Positions 46,931-58,453 of a stretch of 64,000 bases of DNA are shown here, piece after piece; position 1 is the stretch's first letter; each line of letters begins with the position of its first letter. This stretch comes from Pyricularia pennisetigena (taxonomy: Eukaryota; Ascomycota; Sordariomycetes; Magnaporthales; Pyriculariaceae). Where the stretch lies: positions 1,474,176 through 1,538,175 of the forward strand of contig NC_043742.1 in NCBI RefSeq assembly GCF_004337985.1, read 5' to 3'. The notes beneath the pieces were generated by a model that saw only the letters and a program-made list of their open reading frames with translations, was not told the DNA's origin and did not search any database. Position numbers and translations under genes: made by a program.

Positions 46931-48691
46931 TGTCGCTGTTTTTTTTCTTTCCCCCCCTTAACTCTTGTCGTTGCAGTCTTGTATTCTGCAGACCCAAAGG
47001 TGCGACTAGAGCGCTTAGCTGTGTACAAGTCACAGTCTGAATTTTTGTGCGGGTCACGATGGACTGAAATACCTTGCCAAACCGTTTTACGGACAGACCC
47101 GCAGATATTTACAAACAGCCAAGACGCTCATACACGGCCATGACCATTTGTGGGCCATGACCTCATTGACACTTTTAATCAGCCTTTTTTTTTTTCTCAT
47201 TCGAAGCAACGAATCCTCACTCAGATGGGACGGACGAACAGCCTGAGACGTGGGATGTGTAGCTATGCACTATGCATACTGCATTTGCCGGCCCGGAAAA
47301 GCCTTATTTTCTTGGCTACCCGCGCTACTGGGCGCAAGCTCAGCTGTCATGTTTGTTAGGTTAAAGAACAATTATCACACACACTCGCTCTGTGGAGTGG
47401 TCGGATGGACGCGCGCGCGACGCTCGGTACAGACCATGCGCTCTTTCGGGTAAGGAACCGACAAAACGTGATATTAGCCCCATGCTTGATTGCTTGGGCC
47501 AGCCTTGCGTGGAATATTTGCCACGTTGAGAACGGGCGTTGGGAGAGTAATAAAAAAAAAAAAAAAAAAAAAAAAAACGTCGGAACCAAGGCAGCCAGCC
47601 ACCAGTCGCTCTGTAACAATGCACCGTGCAAGTAAGCTTTGCTTACCTGCTAGCTCCTGTCTTACTAGTCAAATGTAAGCCCATAGCGCCAAGGATGACC
47701 GGCCGCGGGTGATTAAGAGGATGGGCAGCTTCCGATGCTTGTTGACCATTCAATTCAATCCAAGATCTCCTTGCCGCTTAATTTGATCTGGCACGAGAAT
47801 CAAATGCGAGCCTCGGTTTCCAGCTTTCCGTGCCACGCCATGAATCGAGATATAGCTTCTTGCACCAAAAGCTTGATTATCTTGGGGGAGAAATCTTGCG
47901 GTCCGGCTACCCACCTACCTAGTTCCTCCGGAGTACGCGGGCGCGCAGTCAAGTATTGTACTTTGCTTTTACCCGACAAGGGCTCCGAGCCGGGAAATGT
48001 GGATTTTCGGTACCGCGTCGTCCTATTTCACATGGCGCGTCCGCTTCCGAAATGCTCGAAAAAGGACCACACCTTTTTTTTCCTCGGCGATTACTTGACT
48101 CCTTTCTCTAAACTGCTCGCGGATAATACGAGTAAGACAAGTTCCCGGGTCTCGGCTTTTTTTTTTCGTTTTTTTGCGTCACGCGGGGGAGAGCTTGACC
48201 TCGACAACAAGCCTATCGCGGCACAGCAATAATTTTGTCTTGTGGAAGAGCTGTCATGGAATCCGTCTGTCTTTTCTTGGTTCCCGCCCTTCTGTGGTTG
48301 GTCGGCTCTAGTCTGGAAGGGCTTTTTTCCCCTCCCCTCCTGATCGGTAGATCAATACGAGACATGCCATGCAGCGTGATCTGTACTCCACCTTGGGAGT
48401 AGCGCTCCCTCTAGAGCCGTCGTTCTCATTGGATACCAGACCTGACCGACGTCATCCAAATTCTCGTATAGAATGTTACACTTGTTCCGTGATAAGCTGT
48501 TGCTCATCATAATAGTATAAAAATATGAACAAAAGCGCCGAAAGGTGATGATTCTGCCACAAACAGACATGTTTATCGCCGAAGCTAACATATCACTCGA
48601 AGGGGTGTGGCAGGGCGCTGCCACGAGTCGATTCATCTATGCTAGTCTGGTTACACAACCAAACAGTTTTTGTTCAGTCCCATTGATCAGA
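46931..48691. promoter_or_regulatory. Divergent intergenic region, cyclase (-) / hydrophobin-like (+)
   Basis: 1.8 kb between two divergent starts. It contains a 26-A run (47,552-47,577). The long + frame at 47,735-48,232 begins at TTG and has no domain, so it is left out. I see no tRNA or other RNA gene. Confidence 0.6.
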
Positions 48692-48699
48692 TATAAAAA
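48692..48699 (+). promoter_or_regulatory. TATA box of the hydrophobin-like gene
   Basis: TATAAAAA lies about 130 bp before the ATG at 48,825, with a CT/CA-rich leader between. It is a plausible core promoter for a strongly expressed secreted protein. Confidence 0.55.
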
Positions 48700-48824
48700 C
48701 CCCAAGTCCCTCAAGAGTTTCCCTGCTCTGTCATTTCTGGATTAGGAACGTCAGAAGCAACTTGGACACATTCCAGCCTCCCAGGTAGAACCATCGTCAA
48801 AGATCAAAGATAGAGCAACCCACA

Positions 48825-49333
48825 ATGTTTAACAAACTCGTCGCCGTTGTCTTCGCATCGGGTCTCGTGTCGACCGCCTCGGCCGCACTCAACTTCTACT
48901 GCCCATATGTCAATGCGACAGGTTTCTACCCGGCATGCTGTATAGGCATAACAGGCCAGGTCGGGGTGGATTGTGAGCATCTCTATTCATACAGCGATGG
49001 CGGATAACCTTCCGAAAAAAAAAGAAAAAAAATATCCCGATATCTTTAAAATACTGGGTCTAACGTGCACGCCAAACTCGTTGCTACCTAGGTGTTGGCC
49101 CCCACGTCGTCGGCGGCTTGCCCAACTTCGAGTGTAACATCGGGCCCCCATACAACAACCGCGGGTGCTGCCAATCGATCGTGAGTGCCTGATTATATCT
49201 GACCATACCCGGAGAGATGGGTACCGTTCCCGTGGTTGATGAGGTAGCTGACCGCTTTCTGGCGCAGAACTACACCAATCCCAACACGGGATACAAGCTG
49301 AGCCTGTGCACTGGCGTCACGCCTTATCCTTAG
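48825..49333 (+). CDS. Hydrophobin-like secreted protein, eight cysteines
   Basis: Three exons, 48,825-48,972, 49,092-49,180 and 49,268-49,333, give exactly 100 residues. Introns of 119 and 87 nt start GTGAGC and GTGAGT and end TAG and CAG; the first splits the codon of the fourth Cys. A signal peptide (MFNKLVAVVFASGLVSTASA) is followed by eight Cys in the hydrophobin order C, CC, C, C, CC, C, with gaps of 11, 10, 13, 10 and 16 residues. Hydrophobins are small secreted proteins that self-assemble at air-water or wall surfaces. Size and Cys order fit class II, but the gaps 13 and 16 differ from the usual about 16 and 10, so it may be a divergent member or a hydrophobin-like protein. The unspliced first exon alone ends after 60 codons. 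A TATA box lies upstream. Confidence 0.75.
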
Positions 49334-52300
49334 TGGAAGGGGGTCGGTGAGGCTGGTTGCACTTGAAATGGAGAAAAGGGAGATGCACGCATAAATATGA
49401 ACGTCAAAGTTTGTCAGCGGATAGATTGGAGACTTTGGAGATGTTGAAAGATACAATATGATATAGATGGGAGGACAGCTGTGTTTAGCCTCATGAAGAC
49501 AATGACTACTATTCAGTGGTGTGAGTGTGGTGCGGTCTGCACAATCTTGGCAGTTGTACTAAAATATTAACTGATGCGAGTTTAATCGGTAATGATTCGA
49601 CTTGTCCCCGTGATGCCACCATCATCATAATTTATAAGATTAAAATCTTTTCATTGAGAGCTGGACGTTTATGTTTCGGCATGAGGACACAGTCCCCGAG
49701 GTGGATGTCAGAAGTTACAATAATCTCTGGAAATTCCATCTTGTCCATCTACTTTCCTTTACCTACTGGCGTTGAAATTATAATTACCACGCTGAAAGCG
49801 TACCAGAATACTGTGCTCAAAAGGTGTGGATATTTTCGAGATTGCCCGGACCAAATATTTTCTCAACTGCCGAATGGATTCGATTCACTTGCTCTGAGCC
49901 ACTACACACTGCCCCATCTCTAAGGGAGGCCTTGTTTCATTTAAAGCCCGTTATAAAAGTTTGTCATATGCACTGTAAAGATGCCAAATGGCGGATGGGA
50001 AATTCAAAAGTCGCCGCTTGCTATGGTTGAGGTTGAGATATGAGGTTGCTCCGATTACGCGAACCAATCGTGAATGACTGAGTCGAGAAACCAAAGTCGA
50101 AACTGCCATAGAGCCCATTCCCAAAACGTAAGCCAAAGAAGTAGTCTTGCTGCTCCAATTGCGTTTTCTACACAAAGTTGTCTGGTCATGTATTACTCCC
50201 AATTATATTGTGAAGGTTCGACAACTTTAGCTGTGTGACCCTGTGTCCCGTTTTATCAAAGCCGTGTGTAAGCCATTTCTTCCTTTCTTATCATATCCTT
50301 GTTTCTGCTCTCAGAGCAAAGGTTCCGTCCGTTTTTCTCTCCTGGTTTTCCACCACAGAATCTTGCGGCCCGCGGGCTTCAATAGCAACCAACAGGGCCA
50401 GTCTTACTATTGAACTATTCAAATATCTCGCTTCAGTGAAAACAACCTGAGCATCGCAGCAGGCCACAGACTTCCTGGAGATGAAGGTTAAAATCTGGAA
50501 AAAAGACGGGTATTGAGTAGCCTGAAAGATCTTTAATGTGTCACTTGATCACACAAAATAAAGAAAAAGGATGTTAGGTGAGTGCAAAGGCAGCTAGCTG
50601 TAATGTCAATTTTCTGCGGTTGCTGCGACGCACCAAATAAACAATAGTGTTACGATAGCAAGTAAGTGCTGACTAGTCATGGTACATCGTAGATGGATCT
50701 GAACCTAGGCAGTCTCATGAGGCTTTGTATTGTTTGTCGCAGAGGCGCAACAACCTACCTTGTCACCTTGTGTGTAGATGCGGATCCAAAGTTGATTCCC
50801 AAGGTTACAATATTTTATTTTCCTTGGCAAAGGGTCGAATTCCTTGCTCTTTTCCCCCCCAAACCCCGCTTTCTGTCTTGTCGTATAGCAGCACGCAAAA
50901 TCCCCTCGGAGGAGGATTGATCACGACATTGGCTGACTCTATCACGCAGCTGATGGGCAGGGTCTTGACCAGTCTCGCATATGGAGTTGCACGCACGAGG
51001 CACCAACAAAAGTGGCAGCCGTGAAACGCTTGACTGCAATAAAGCTCATTGCGCGAAATATTCGCAGCGGTTATAAAATTAAGGTTTGGGTTTGCCAAGA
51101 CGTATAACTTGTTGAAAAATATTTGCGGCACGCATGATAATATGTTGAATGACTATCGCATGAAAACATACGAACAATGTAATTTGCGTCGGTTTGTTTC
51201 AAGTAAACTAATAGCTGGTTGAGTTTTCCATTACAAAAGACAGGAACGTCTTTTGAAGCACGAGATCTTGGATAGCAGCTAAATCCAGACATCAATTGCT
51301 GGTTCGGGGGATGCGCCGCCCTCAGCTAGGTTAGCAGCCTGTCAGGGCCAGGTGGGATTGCGAAAGAAGAATGGAACTGGCGGCTTGGCAGGCTTATTTT
51401 CCCATCTCGTGCCAGGCCGGTGCCAGCCTATGCCAGCTCGCGGCTTGGCGGCAAGTTCATGGCAGCTCGAGAACCAATCACCTTTGCTTCTATGGCAGCT
51501 TCGGTCGCATTGCAAGGAAGGAACGCACCCGGCCGAGCCTTCCGTCAATTGCAACACCAGTGCACATGTACTCCAACTCCAAGCCTCAATACAACGAGGG
51601 TCAATGTTGCGTTGCCATGGCCATCACCAACGGTAAACTCGGGGTAACGAGGAACGAAGCAAGCGGCGATTTGCCCATTGGGGACCCCTAGACCTTTGCT
51701 CTAAAAAAAGGTCTACAGTAGTCTAGACCTACAGTGAGTGGTTCTTACCCCAATTCAGTTTTTTGCCTCTTTTTTTATTTTGCTGCGTCGCCAAGACTAT
51801 TCTCCGCACCGCGATGTTGTCTCCTGCCTAATTCGGCAGGCACAATCAGCACGGCGTAACCTTTCCGGCTCACTCTCCGCACGGCAGCCACTGGGAGGGA
51901 GGAGGGCACTGCTGTTATGGGGCCTGGGGAGTTCCCAATTTCCCGAAGTTCAGCGACAAAGGCCTGACAGTCTCGGCGGTAGCACCAAGATACGACTCAA
52001 CCCTTGAAGGCGACTTCTTGGCACACCAGCACCCACGACGAGCTTCCACGATAACCAACCGAGGATTGGGGTTTACCTTCCCAAAGAGTTGTAGCAGCCA
52101 GCCGCAATGCAATCAATATTGGTGGTCTGGGCCCGGAACCGTTTGACCGATGATTGGCACACCCGCGCGCCCGTCCACCGACAGGAGGCAGGCAGCTGCG
52201 TGATATAAAAGCAGACTTTTGCCCGCCACCGCTTGCGCGGTTGTATCACGGCATGTCCCCTGCCCAGCCTTTCCTCCTGCCAGGCTCCGCATCACACCGC

Positions 52301-52414
52301 ACCGAGTCCGTCGCACGTAACCTACGGTTCGCACAACTCGCTTCGCCTTGACAACTCTTCATTGAGCTTTCAGGTCAACCCCTCCCACCAAGTCAAAACC
52401 CCCCGCCCGCAATC
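49334..52414. other. 3-kb gene-poor interval
   Basis: Several frames of 70-130 codons occur on both strands, but none has domain-like sequence, splice structure or a convincing start. A small imperfect palindrome (CTAGACCTTT...AAAGGTCTAC) lies near 51,687-51,730. The right end is the promoter of the next gene, with a CT/CCA-rich leader before 52,415. Confidence 0.6.
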
Positions 52415-54405
52415 ATGAGGTACTCATTCACCCTCGCCGCCCTTGCGGCCCTCGCCTTCGGCAAGGAGATGCCCAAGGACGAGGCGCGCGCCGCGGAGCT
52501 GTACGACTCTGGTGTGATGCACGAGAGGATCATGTCGGAGAAGTTCAAGCAGTGGGATGCCATGGCCAACGCCCGCGCTTCGGCCCTCGCCGACCCCTAC
52601 GTCGAGCTGCACTTTGCGCAGTGCAGGGACGGAAAGTCGGTGCCTTTCAGGGACCAGGCCAACTTTTTCTTCCGCTGCAACAACATGAACCTGCACCACT
52701 TTCTGCCCCACTCCATGCTGGGCAGCACCACCGGACAAGGCTCATCGTCGTGGGGTTGGACTTCTGATGACGGCAGGGAGTTTGCCATCATTGCACAGGC
52801 TGACGGTGCTGCTTTTGCCGAGGTTCGTATCAGAAGCGCACTTTGGAGGGCAACGCCGGATTGGCGATTTTCCGCCTTGTGGTACTAACGCTTTGCATGT
52901 TGCAGGTTATTCTCGGTGGCAAGCTTCGCTACCTCGGTCGTCTGCCTCAGACCCCCGGTGCCGCCGCCGCCATCTGGAGGGAGATCCGTGTCTTCAAGCA
53001 CTACATTGTTGTTGGCAGCGAGTCTTACAACCACCACATTCAGATCTTTGACCTGAAGAAGCTGCTCGACATCGACTACCGCAGCCCGGTTGTCTTTGAC
53101 GCTGCCAAGGACGTGACTGGCTTTTACGGCGTATGTTCTCCACTGCCTCTTCAACTTTGCCCACCGGACCCGTCTCTTTTACTGTGAACATCGTCTGACA
53201 AAAACTCTTGGCGAGCGTGTAGAACCTGCCCGACGGACGTGCTCACAACGTCCTTGCCAACGACGCCTCTGGCTTTGCCTACGTCGTCGGTGCCCGTCCC
53301 CGCACTTCCGAGTGCCGCAGTGGCCTCATTTTCCTTGACCTGAAGGGTAAGCAGAGGAGAACTATACAATCGGGTTTCGGGGAAATGCTGACAACAGCAA
53401 AAATAGACCCCTCCAAGCCCGAGTTCGCTGGCTGTGCGGCCATGGACGGCTACGTGCACGATGCTCAGTGCCTTATCTACAAGGGACCTCACACCAAGTA
53501 CCTGGTAAGTTCATAGCACGCCGGCTGATTGGATCCGTTGCCCAGGATAATAGCTAACTGGCTGCGTCAACAGGGTCGCGAGATTTGCTACGGGTTAGTC
53601 AACCATACAGCACGCTTGAGTAATCGTTCGTCTTAGGAATAGCATTATACTAACCTCTTTGTGAATCTTGTTTCTCCAGCTACAACGAGGACTCTCTTGT
53701 AAGCTATCCCCAGCAATTGCCTGGCTCCCCTGCAATCGCAAATGACTCCCGATGCTAACTCAGGCTGCAGACCATCTACGATGTCACCGACAAGAAGTAC
53801 CCGCAGCTCGTTTCCGTCACCTCGTACGAGGGTGCCACCTACACCCACCAGGGCTGGGTTCTCGACACCGAGAACCAGGAGTTCCTGATCATGGACGACG
53901 AGTACGACGAGTACGACAAGCGCGGACCTGCTGCCAACGGTCGCGCAACGACACTGATCTGGGATATCCGAAACCTGGAGAAGCCCAAGCAGACGGGCTA
54001 CTACCAGGCTCCCCGCACCAGCATCGACCACAACCAGTACGTCTTCGGCAACTACAGCTACCAGTCCAACTACGGCGCCGGCCTTAGCGTTCTCGACATC
54101 TCCTCGATCCCCCAGAAGCCTGACGGCAGCGGCGTCCGCGAGGTTGCTTGGTTCGACGCGTACCGTGAGGATGACAACCTCGAGGGTGGCGGCTCGCTGC
54201 AGTTCGTCGGCAGCTGGTCGAGCTATGCTGGCTTCAAGTCTGGCTACATTCTGATCAACACCATTGAGCAGGGTGCTTTCCTGGTAAGTTTGATTATTGA
54301 TCTCTGCAGCCTGTGGACCGGGTGACATTTTGCTGATAAGAGGTACCACGAAAACAGGTCAAGGTGCAGGACCCCGCTAAGGGAGGCGACTGGACGGCCG
54401 AGTAG
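52415..54405 (+). CDS. Secreted choice-of-anchor B/LVIVD-type beta-propeller protein
   Basis: Eight exons: 52,415-52,822; 52,906-53,130; 53,223-53,346; 53,407-53,504; 53,574-53,593; 53,680-53,698; 53,771-54,283; 54,358-54,405. They give 484 residues in one frame. A signal peptide (MRYSFTLAALAALAFG) leads. The body carries LVIVD-like blades, for example HYIVVGSESYNHHIQIFDL, AYVVGARP and TIYDVTDKKYPQLVSVTSY, plus TYTHQGWVLDTENQEFLIMDDE. These are typical of proteins annotated as 'choice-of-anchor B family', extracellular propellers of unknown biochemical role. Introns are 60-92 nt. The first donor is the unusual GTTCGT with a TACTAAC branch, and others are GTATGT/GTAAGT-like. Exons five and six are only 20 and 19 nt. 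No lipobox or GPI signal is seen at the C-terminus (ends GGDWTAE). Confidence 0.85.
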
Positions 54406-55216
54406 GTGGCTTTTCTTTTCCGTCTGCAAAGACAAGTTCTGGCGAGGATAGAAGTTTGCACTTTTCCATTTTGTCCCAGGGGATCAGACTAATCAAAAGC
54501 GCTTCATTTTGCTCTTCTTCTTTTGAATAGGCTTCCAGGCCCCAAGCCATGCGCCCGTAAGCGCAGTGCGAAGATGCGTGTCTGACGTCTGATCCCCTGC
54601 GGATAGGTGAATCTGGACAGGCATTTTGTGGAACGCCATTGATGTTGTTTTAGGTAGACGGTGAAAGGAGAAGGTCCTAGGAAAAAGAATAGAGTTAATA
54701 GGTAATGCTACAAGTAGTATTGTATGTGATGAATATTATTCCAAAATAGCGATGAGGCTATCTGATGTTGGTTTGGTGGGAACTACTGTAAAGTCGTGCT
54801 GCAACAACCTGGTGGTCGATCGCTTGGACGGATCACGTGCTGAAGAACTGGCCCCGCAGGTCCAACAGCCCGTGATGTCGTCAGACCCCAGGACTCCAGA
54901 ACCAAGACTTGTCAAAGCTTGGGCTGCAGCTCCCAATTGCCCAACCCAAAATGCCCATCATCAAGCTTTCTTGACATTCAACTGATACCCGGCGATTCAA
55001 CAATTTCGCGCCAATAGTCACGCACAGCACCATCTCCAGTCCTGAATTTTTGCTCAATGACCCAGACAAGCGTTTGCCCTGAAGCTGCGCCGGGCAGCTA
55101 GTCTAGCCTCAAGCTAGGTAGTTAGATCCCCAAGCTCGGCACGCCTCACTCGGGCTCCTGGGCCAGCCGGACTGATCGTCCCCAATTTCAACCCCGAAAT
55201 TACCTCCCACATCGAG
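54406..55216. other. Intergenic, no gene supported
   Basis: 3' flank of the beta-propeller gene and promoter of the UVRAG-like gene, both on +. Nothing else was found. Confidence 0.65.
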
Positions 55217-57153
55217 ATGACAGCAACCAGCAGACCCCTCCTCCTCCCGCAGAACCGGAGATTGCGCCACCTTCGCGGCGTCTGCCTGCGAAATCTGAGC
55301 TTCAGCAAACCCCACGGGCGGACGATTGACGATGCCGCCATAAACAAGTCGCCGGCCAAGCTCGATTCGGTGCACGAGACGGGCCAGTTGCACCACGCGC
55401 ACAGCACAGAGGCTTTGAAGAGTAGTACACCGGCCTCGACGGGTGCAGCGGGAGCCTCGTCACCCCGTATGCGACGTCGCAGCACGGGCCTGACCAATCC
55501 GAATCCCGTCACCCGGCAGAAGGAGCTCGAGTATGCGGTCGACTCCAGGCTGGCGGATGTGTTTTTCTCGCTACACTGCGCTGCCGTCGCAGAGCCCATC
55601 TACATCAGCGAGGTTGGGGATAGGGCCTCGGTAAGCCGTGCTTTGCCAAATGTAGTGGACAGAAACGGGGGCTGATTTGCAATCATGTTTTTGTTCAGAA
55701 CTTCAACTTTGAACTCTTCGAGCTCACCGGTTTGAGCCCGGCGGTGACGCGATCCTCACGCTTGACCGTTAAAGTTTGGGCCAAGCGACAGCAGTCATGG
55801 GCCTTCCTCCTCGAAGACGATGTCGACCTCCGAGCGCTCAGCTTCGTCGGCACGACCCTCCAAAATCTCCACATGCCCTCGAATTGCCTCGTATTTCACC
55901 TCGTCGATGGCATATACGTCTACGGCATTCCGGCAAAGACCGTACCTCCGAAACAAGTTCCAGCCCTCCCGACGTCGTCATACAATGCGCTTATGAAGCT
56001 CTGCACGCTGGAGAACTCGGTGCAGGATGCGCTGGTTGCACATGAGGAGTTGACAGCCCGGATCGACCAGGCCCTTGCGCAGATGCCCGATACTCCAGTT
56101 GCCGAGGAGGAGGACAAGCTTCAGCTGGCTCGAAGGTATCTTGGGAAGCAGGAGGCTGCCGTTGTAGCGTCGAAGAAGCGACGTGAGGAGCTCTGGCAGT
56201 CAATACAGGCCCGGAAAGAAGCAATCAAAATGGGCAGGGAGCTGCAGGACCTAGCACGCAGGGATGTCGAAAATGCGACGGATCATTTGGCAGCGTCGCA
56301 GGACATCCTGGCGCAGACCAAGGAGAGCATCCACGGCCAGCGGCGGCGCATATGCGAAGACCTCATCAAAATCTTCCCCATAACAGAGGCGCCATCCGGC
56401 CAACCGCTGTCTTTCCAGATATGCGACGTCCCGCTGCCCAACACGATATACGACCCCACGTTGCGGTCTGCCGTCAAGGGCGGTATCGCGCCGCCCGAGG
56501 ACATGATATCTGCCGCGCTTGGTTACGTGGCTCAGCTGACAAACGCGTTGCAGTCTTATCTGGGTGTGGCTCTGCCGTATCCCATTACGCCGTTCGCGTC
56601 GCGGTCGAGCATCCGTGACGACATTAGCATGCTTCCAGATCCGTCGCGTGACTTTCCACTATATGTGCCACGTGGCGGCTCGAGCGCCCAGTACAGGTTT
56701 GACTACGGCTGGTTCCTGCTGAACAAGGATATTGAGGTGCTCTGCACTGCGCAGGGAATCCGCGTCGTTGACATACGGCATACACTGCCCAACCTAAAGT
56801 ACCTGCTTTACGTGTGCAGCGCGGGTAGAAACGAGCTGCCAGAGCGCAAGAAGGGCGGCATCAGGGGCCTCTGGCACGGTCAGGGGCTGCTTAGCCGGGG
56901 CGGCGTTGCCAGTAGTATCGACACCTCGGACCCGGGAGGGGATGGGAGTGTGGCGGGGAGTAGTCGGAGGGGCAGTACCGACAGCGAGGTAACTGCTAGG
57001 CAGAGAGATGAACTTGCAAGGTCATTGTCTGACGGCACCGACATGAGACCGCCGTCACAACGGTCTGCGGGAGGCGGATTGGGATATGGCGAGAGCCCCA
57101 AGACGACTCTTTTGTTGCGGACAAAAGGGTTGCGCGGCGAGGCGGTTAAGTAA
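55217..57153 (+). CDS. UVRAG/Vps38/Atg14-family protein
   Basis: Exon 1, 55,217-55,630, and exon 2, 55,699-57,153, give 622 residues. The 68-nt intron has GTAAGC, CTGAT and CAG. The N-terminus is basic and disordered. After residue 138 comes NFNFELFELTGLSP, then a C2-like beta region (LTVKVWAKRQQSW, FHLVDGIYVYG). A long coiled coil follows (about residues 240-350: VAHEELTARIDQAL, RRYLGKQEAA). Then come IFPITEAP, FQICDVPLPNTIYD and DYGWFLLNKDIEVL, the conserved core of the UV-radiation-resistance/Atg14 family (PF10186). Family members are subunits of the Vps34 PI3-kinase complex acting in endosome-vacuole traffic or autophagy. The C2-like part before the coiled coil favours UVRAG/Vps38 over Atg14. 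The Ser-rich tail is probably disordered. Confidence 0.85.
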
Positions 57154-57484
57154 CAGTCGTTTCAGCACCCCTTGTCACGTCGATTTGTGCGGTAGTGGAT
57201 GGTCACAATATGCCCCCCCAGCCCGTTCATCAAAGAACGAAAAGGTCTCTCTTGTCTCAGATACCCCTTTCTCCTAATAACGAGAGACTTTGGTAGTAAT
57301 GGAATATACAGATTTTACACAGGGCCATTCCCCCGGTATCTAATGTAGCGCATCGAACAAACGAGAGTGAGTATCGTGTCTAATAATACAAAAGGGCAAA
57401 AGGAAATGATGCAACGGACAAAGAAGGAGCAAGGAGATGTTACAGAAAGACAGGAAACCAATGCAGAATCCGCTCCCACCCAAC
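57154..57484. other. Convergent 3' intergenic region
   Basis: Shared 3' flank of the UVRAG-like gene (+) and the Gly/Lys repeat gene (-). No other feature is seen. Confidence 0.7.
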
Positions 57485-58453
57485 TCAGTCACGGTTGACT
57501 CTCCTGGCACAGCGCTTTTTCTCGCCCCGGAACTTGCTCATGCGCGGCTTGAGCCGGCGGCGGGCCGTTCCGCTAGGAGCAGCCGCTGCGGGTGCCTCGC
57601 CCTTGGCCTCGCCCTCGCCCTTGGCTTCGCCCCCACCCTTGGCTTCGCCTTCACCCTTAGCCTCGCCCTCACCACCAGCCTTACCACCACCCTCGCCTCC
57701 TTTGTCTTTTTTACCCTTGCCTTGAGCATCGTCGCCGCCTTTGGCTTTCTTCCCTTTTCCTTGGGCATCATCAGCACCCTTGGCCTTTTTGCCTTTTCCT
57801 TGGGCGTCGTCTCCGCCTTTGTCTTTCTTTCCCTTGCCCTCGCCCTCGCCCTTGGCCTCGCCCTCCCCGGCAGCCTCACCACCACCGCCACCCTCGCCTC
57901 CTTTTCCTTTTTTCCCCTTGCCTTGAGCATCATCGCCGCCTTTACCCTTTTTGCCCTTGCCCTCATCCTTGCCCTTGGCCTTGCCATCGTCCTTGCCCTT
58001 GGCCTTGCCCTCGTCCTTGCCCTTGGCCTTGCCATCGTCCTTGCCCTTGGCCTTGGCATCGTCCTTGCCCTTGGCCTTGCCATCGTCCTTAGCCTTGCCC
58101 TCGGGAGGAGGCGGGGGAGGCGCCGCGTCGCCACCCTCCTTTGCGGGCGGCGGCGGGGCTTCACCACCGTCCTTGGCCGGCTGAGGAGGTGCTGCATCTC
58201 CCCCTTCTTTGGCCGGCGGCTGCGGCTGCTGCTGCTGCTGCTGTCCCCCCTCCTGAGCGCCGCCGCCGCCGCCGCCGCTAGCTACAGGGGCAGCGGCGCC
58301 GCCTGCGTCATCGCGTTTGATGATGGCCAATATCTCGTCGTAGATTTCGGCCTCTCGGGCCGCGAGGCCGTGCGAGGTGGCGCCGCGTAGGCTCCTGGCG
58401 ATGGCTGGCAGGGCCGTCGCGATGAGGAAAGCTGCAAAGGTTTGAGGGCGCAT
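57485..58453 (-). CDS. Secreted Gly/Lys/Asp low-complexity repeat protein
   Basis: Single exon, 322 residues from the ATG at 58,451-58,453. The frame is open further upstream but only from a GTG. A signal peptide (MRPQTFAAFLIATALPAIA) comes first. A short pro-like segment ends in KR at residues 46-47, a possible Kex2 site. Then come a Gly run, a poly-Gln run, Pro/Ala-rich units (PPPPAKEGGDAA), and six to seven copies of GKAKGKD(D/E). About five KGGDDAQGKGKK(A/G)KG units follow, then GEGEAKGEGEAKG units and a basic Arg-rich tail. The middle is a highly charged, disordered polymer. I know no named family. A wall-associated or polyanion-binding role would be a guess. The repeat gives a long open frame on the opposite strand, which I treat as a shadow. 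Confidence 0.75.
   Translation of the reverse strand: MRPQTFAAFLIATALPAIARSLRGATSHGLAAREAEIYDEILAIIKRDDAGGAAAPVASGGGGGGAQEGGQQQQQQPQPPAKEGGDAAPPQPAKDGGEAPPPPAKEGGDAAPPPPPPEGKAKDDGKAKGKDDAKAKGKDDGKAKGKDEGKAKGKDDGKAKGKDEGKGKKGKGGDDAQGKGKKGKGGEGGGGGEAAGEGEAKGEGEGKGKKDKGGDDAQGKGKKAKGADDAQGKGKKAKGGDDAQGKGKKDKGGEGGGKAGGEGEAKGEGEAKGGGEAKGEGEAKGEAPAAAAPSGTARRRLKPRMSKFRGEKKRCARRVNRD

Noticed and set aside
46376..47143. A 255-codon + frame over the terpene cyclase
   Set aside because: Antisense shadow of exon 1. The minus frame has splice sites, membrane segments and catalytic residues.
47735..48232. A 165-codon + frame upstream of the hydrophobin-like gene
   Set aside because: It starts at TTG and has no domain, biased composition or splice context. 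It is better read as promoter DNA.
53645..54349. A 234-codon minus frame over the beta-propeller gene
   Set aside because: It is antisense to a well-supported spliced gene and has no independent motif.
57495..58390. Long open frames on the + strand opposite the Gly/Lys repeat gene
   Set aside because: They exist because the repeat codons lack stops on both strands. Leu/Ala/Gly monotony, no signal or domain, and the minus frame has a clear signal peptide.
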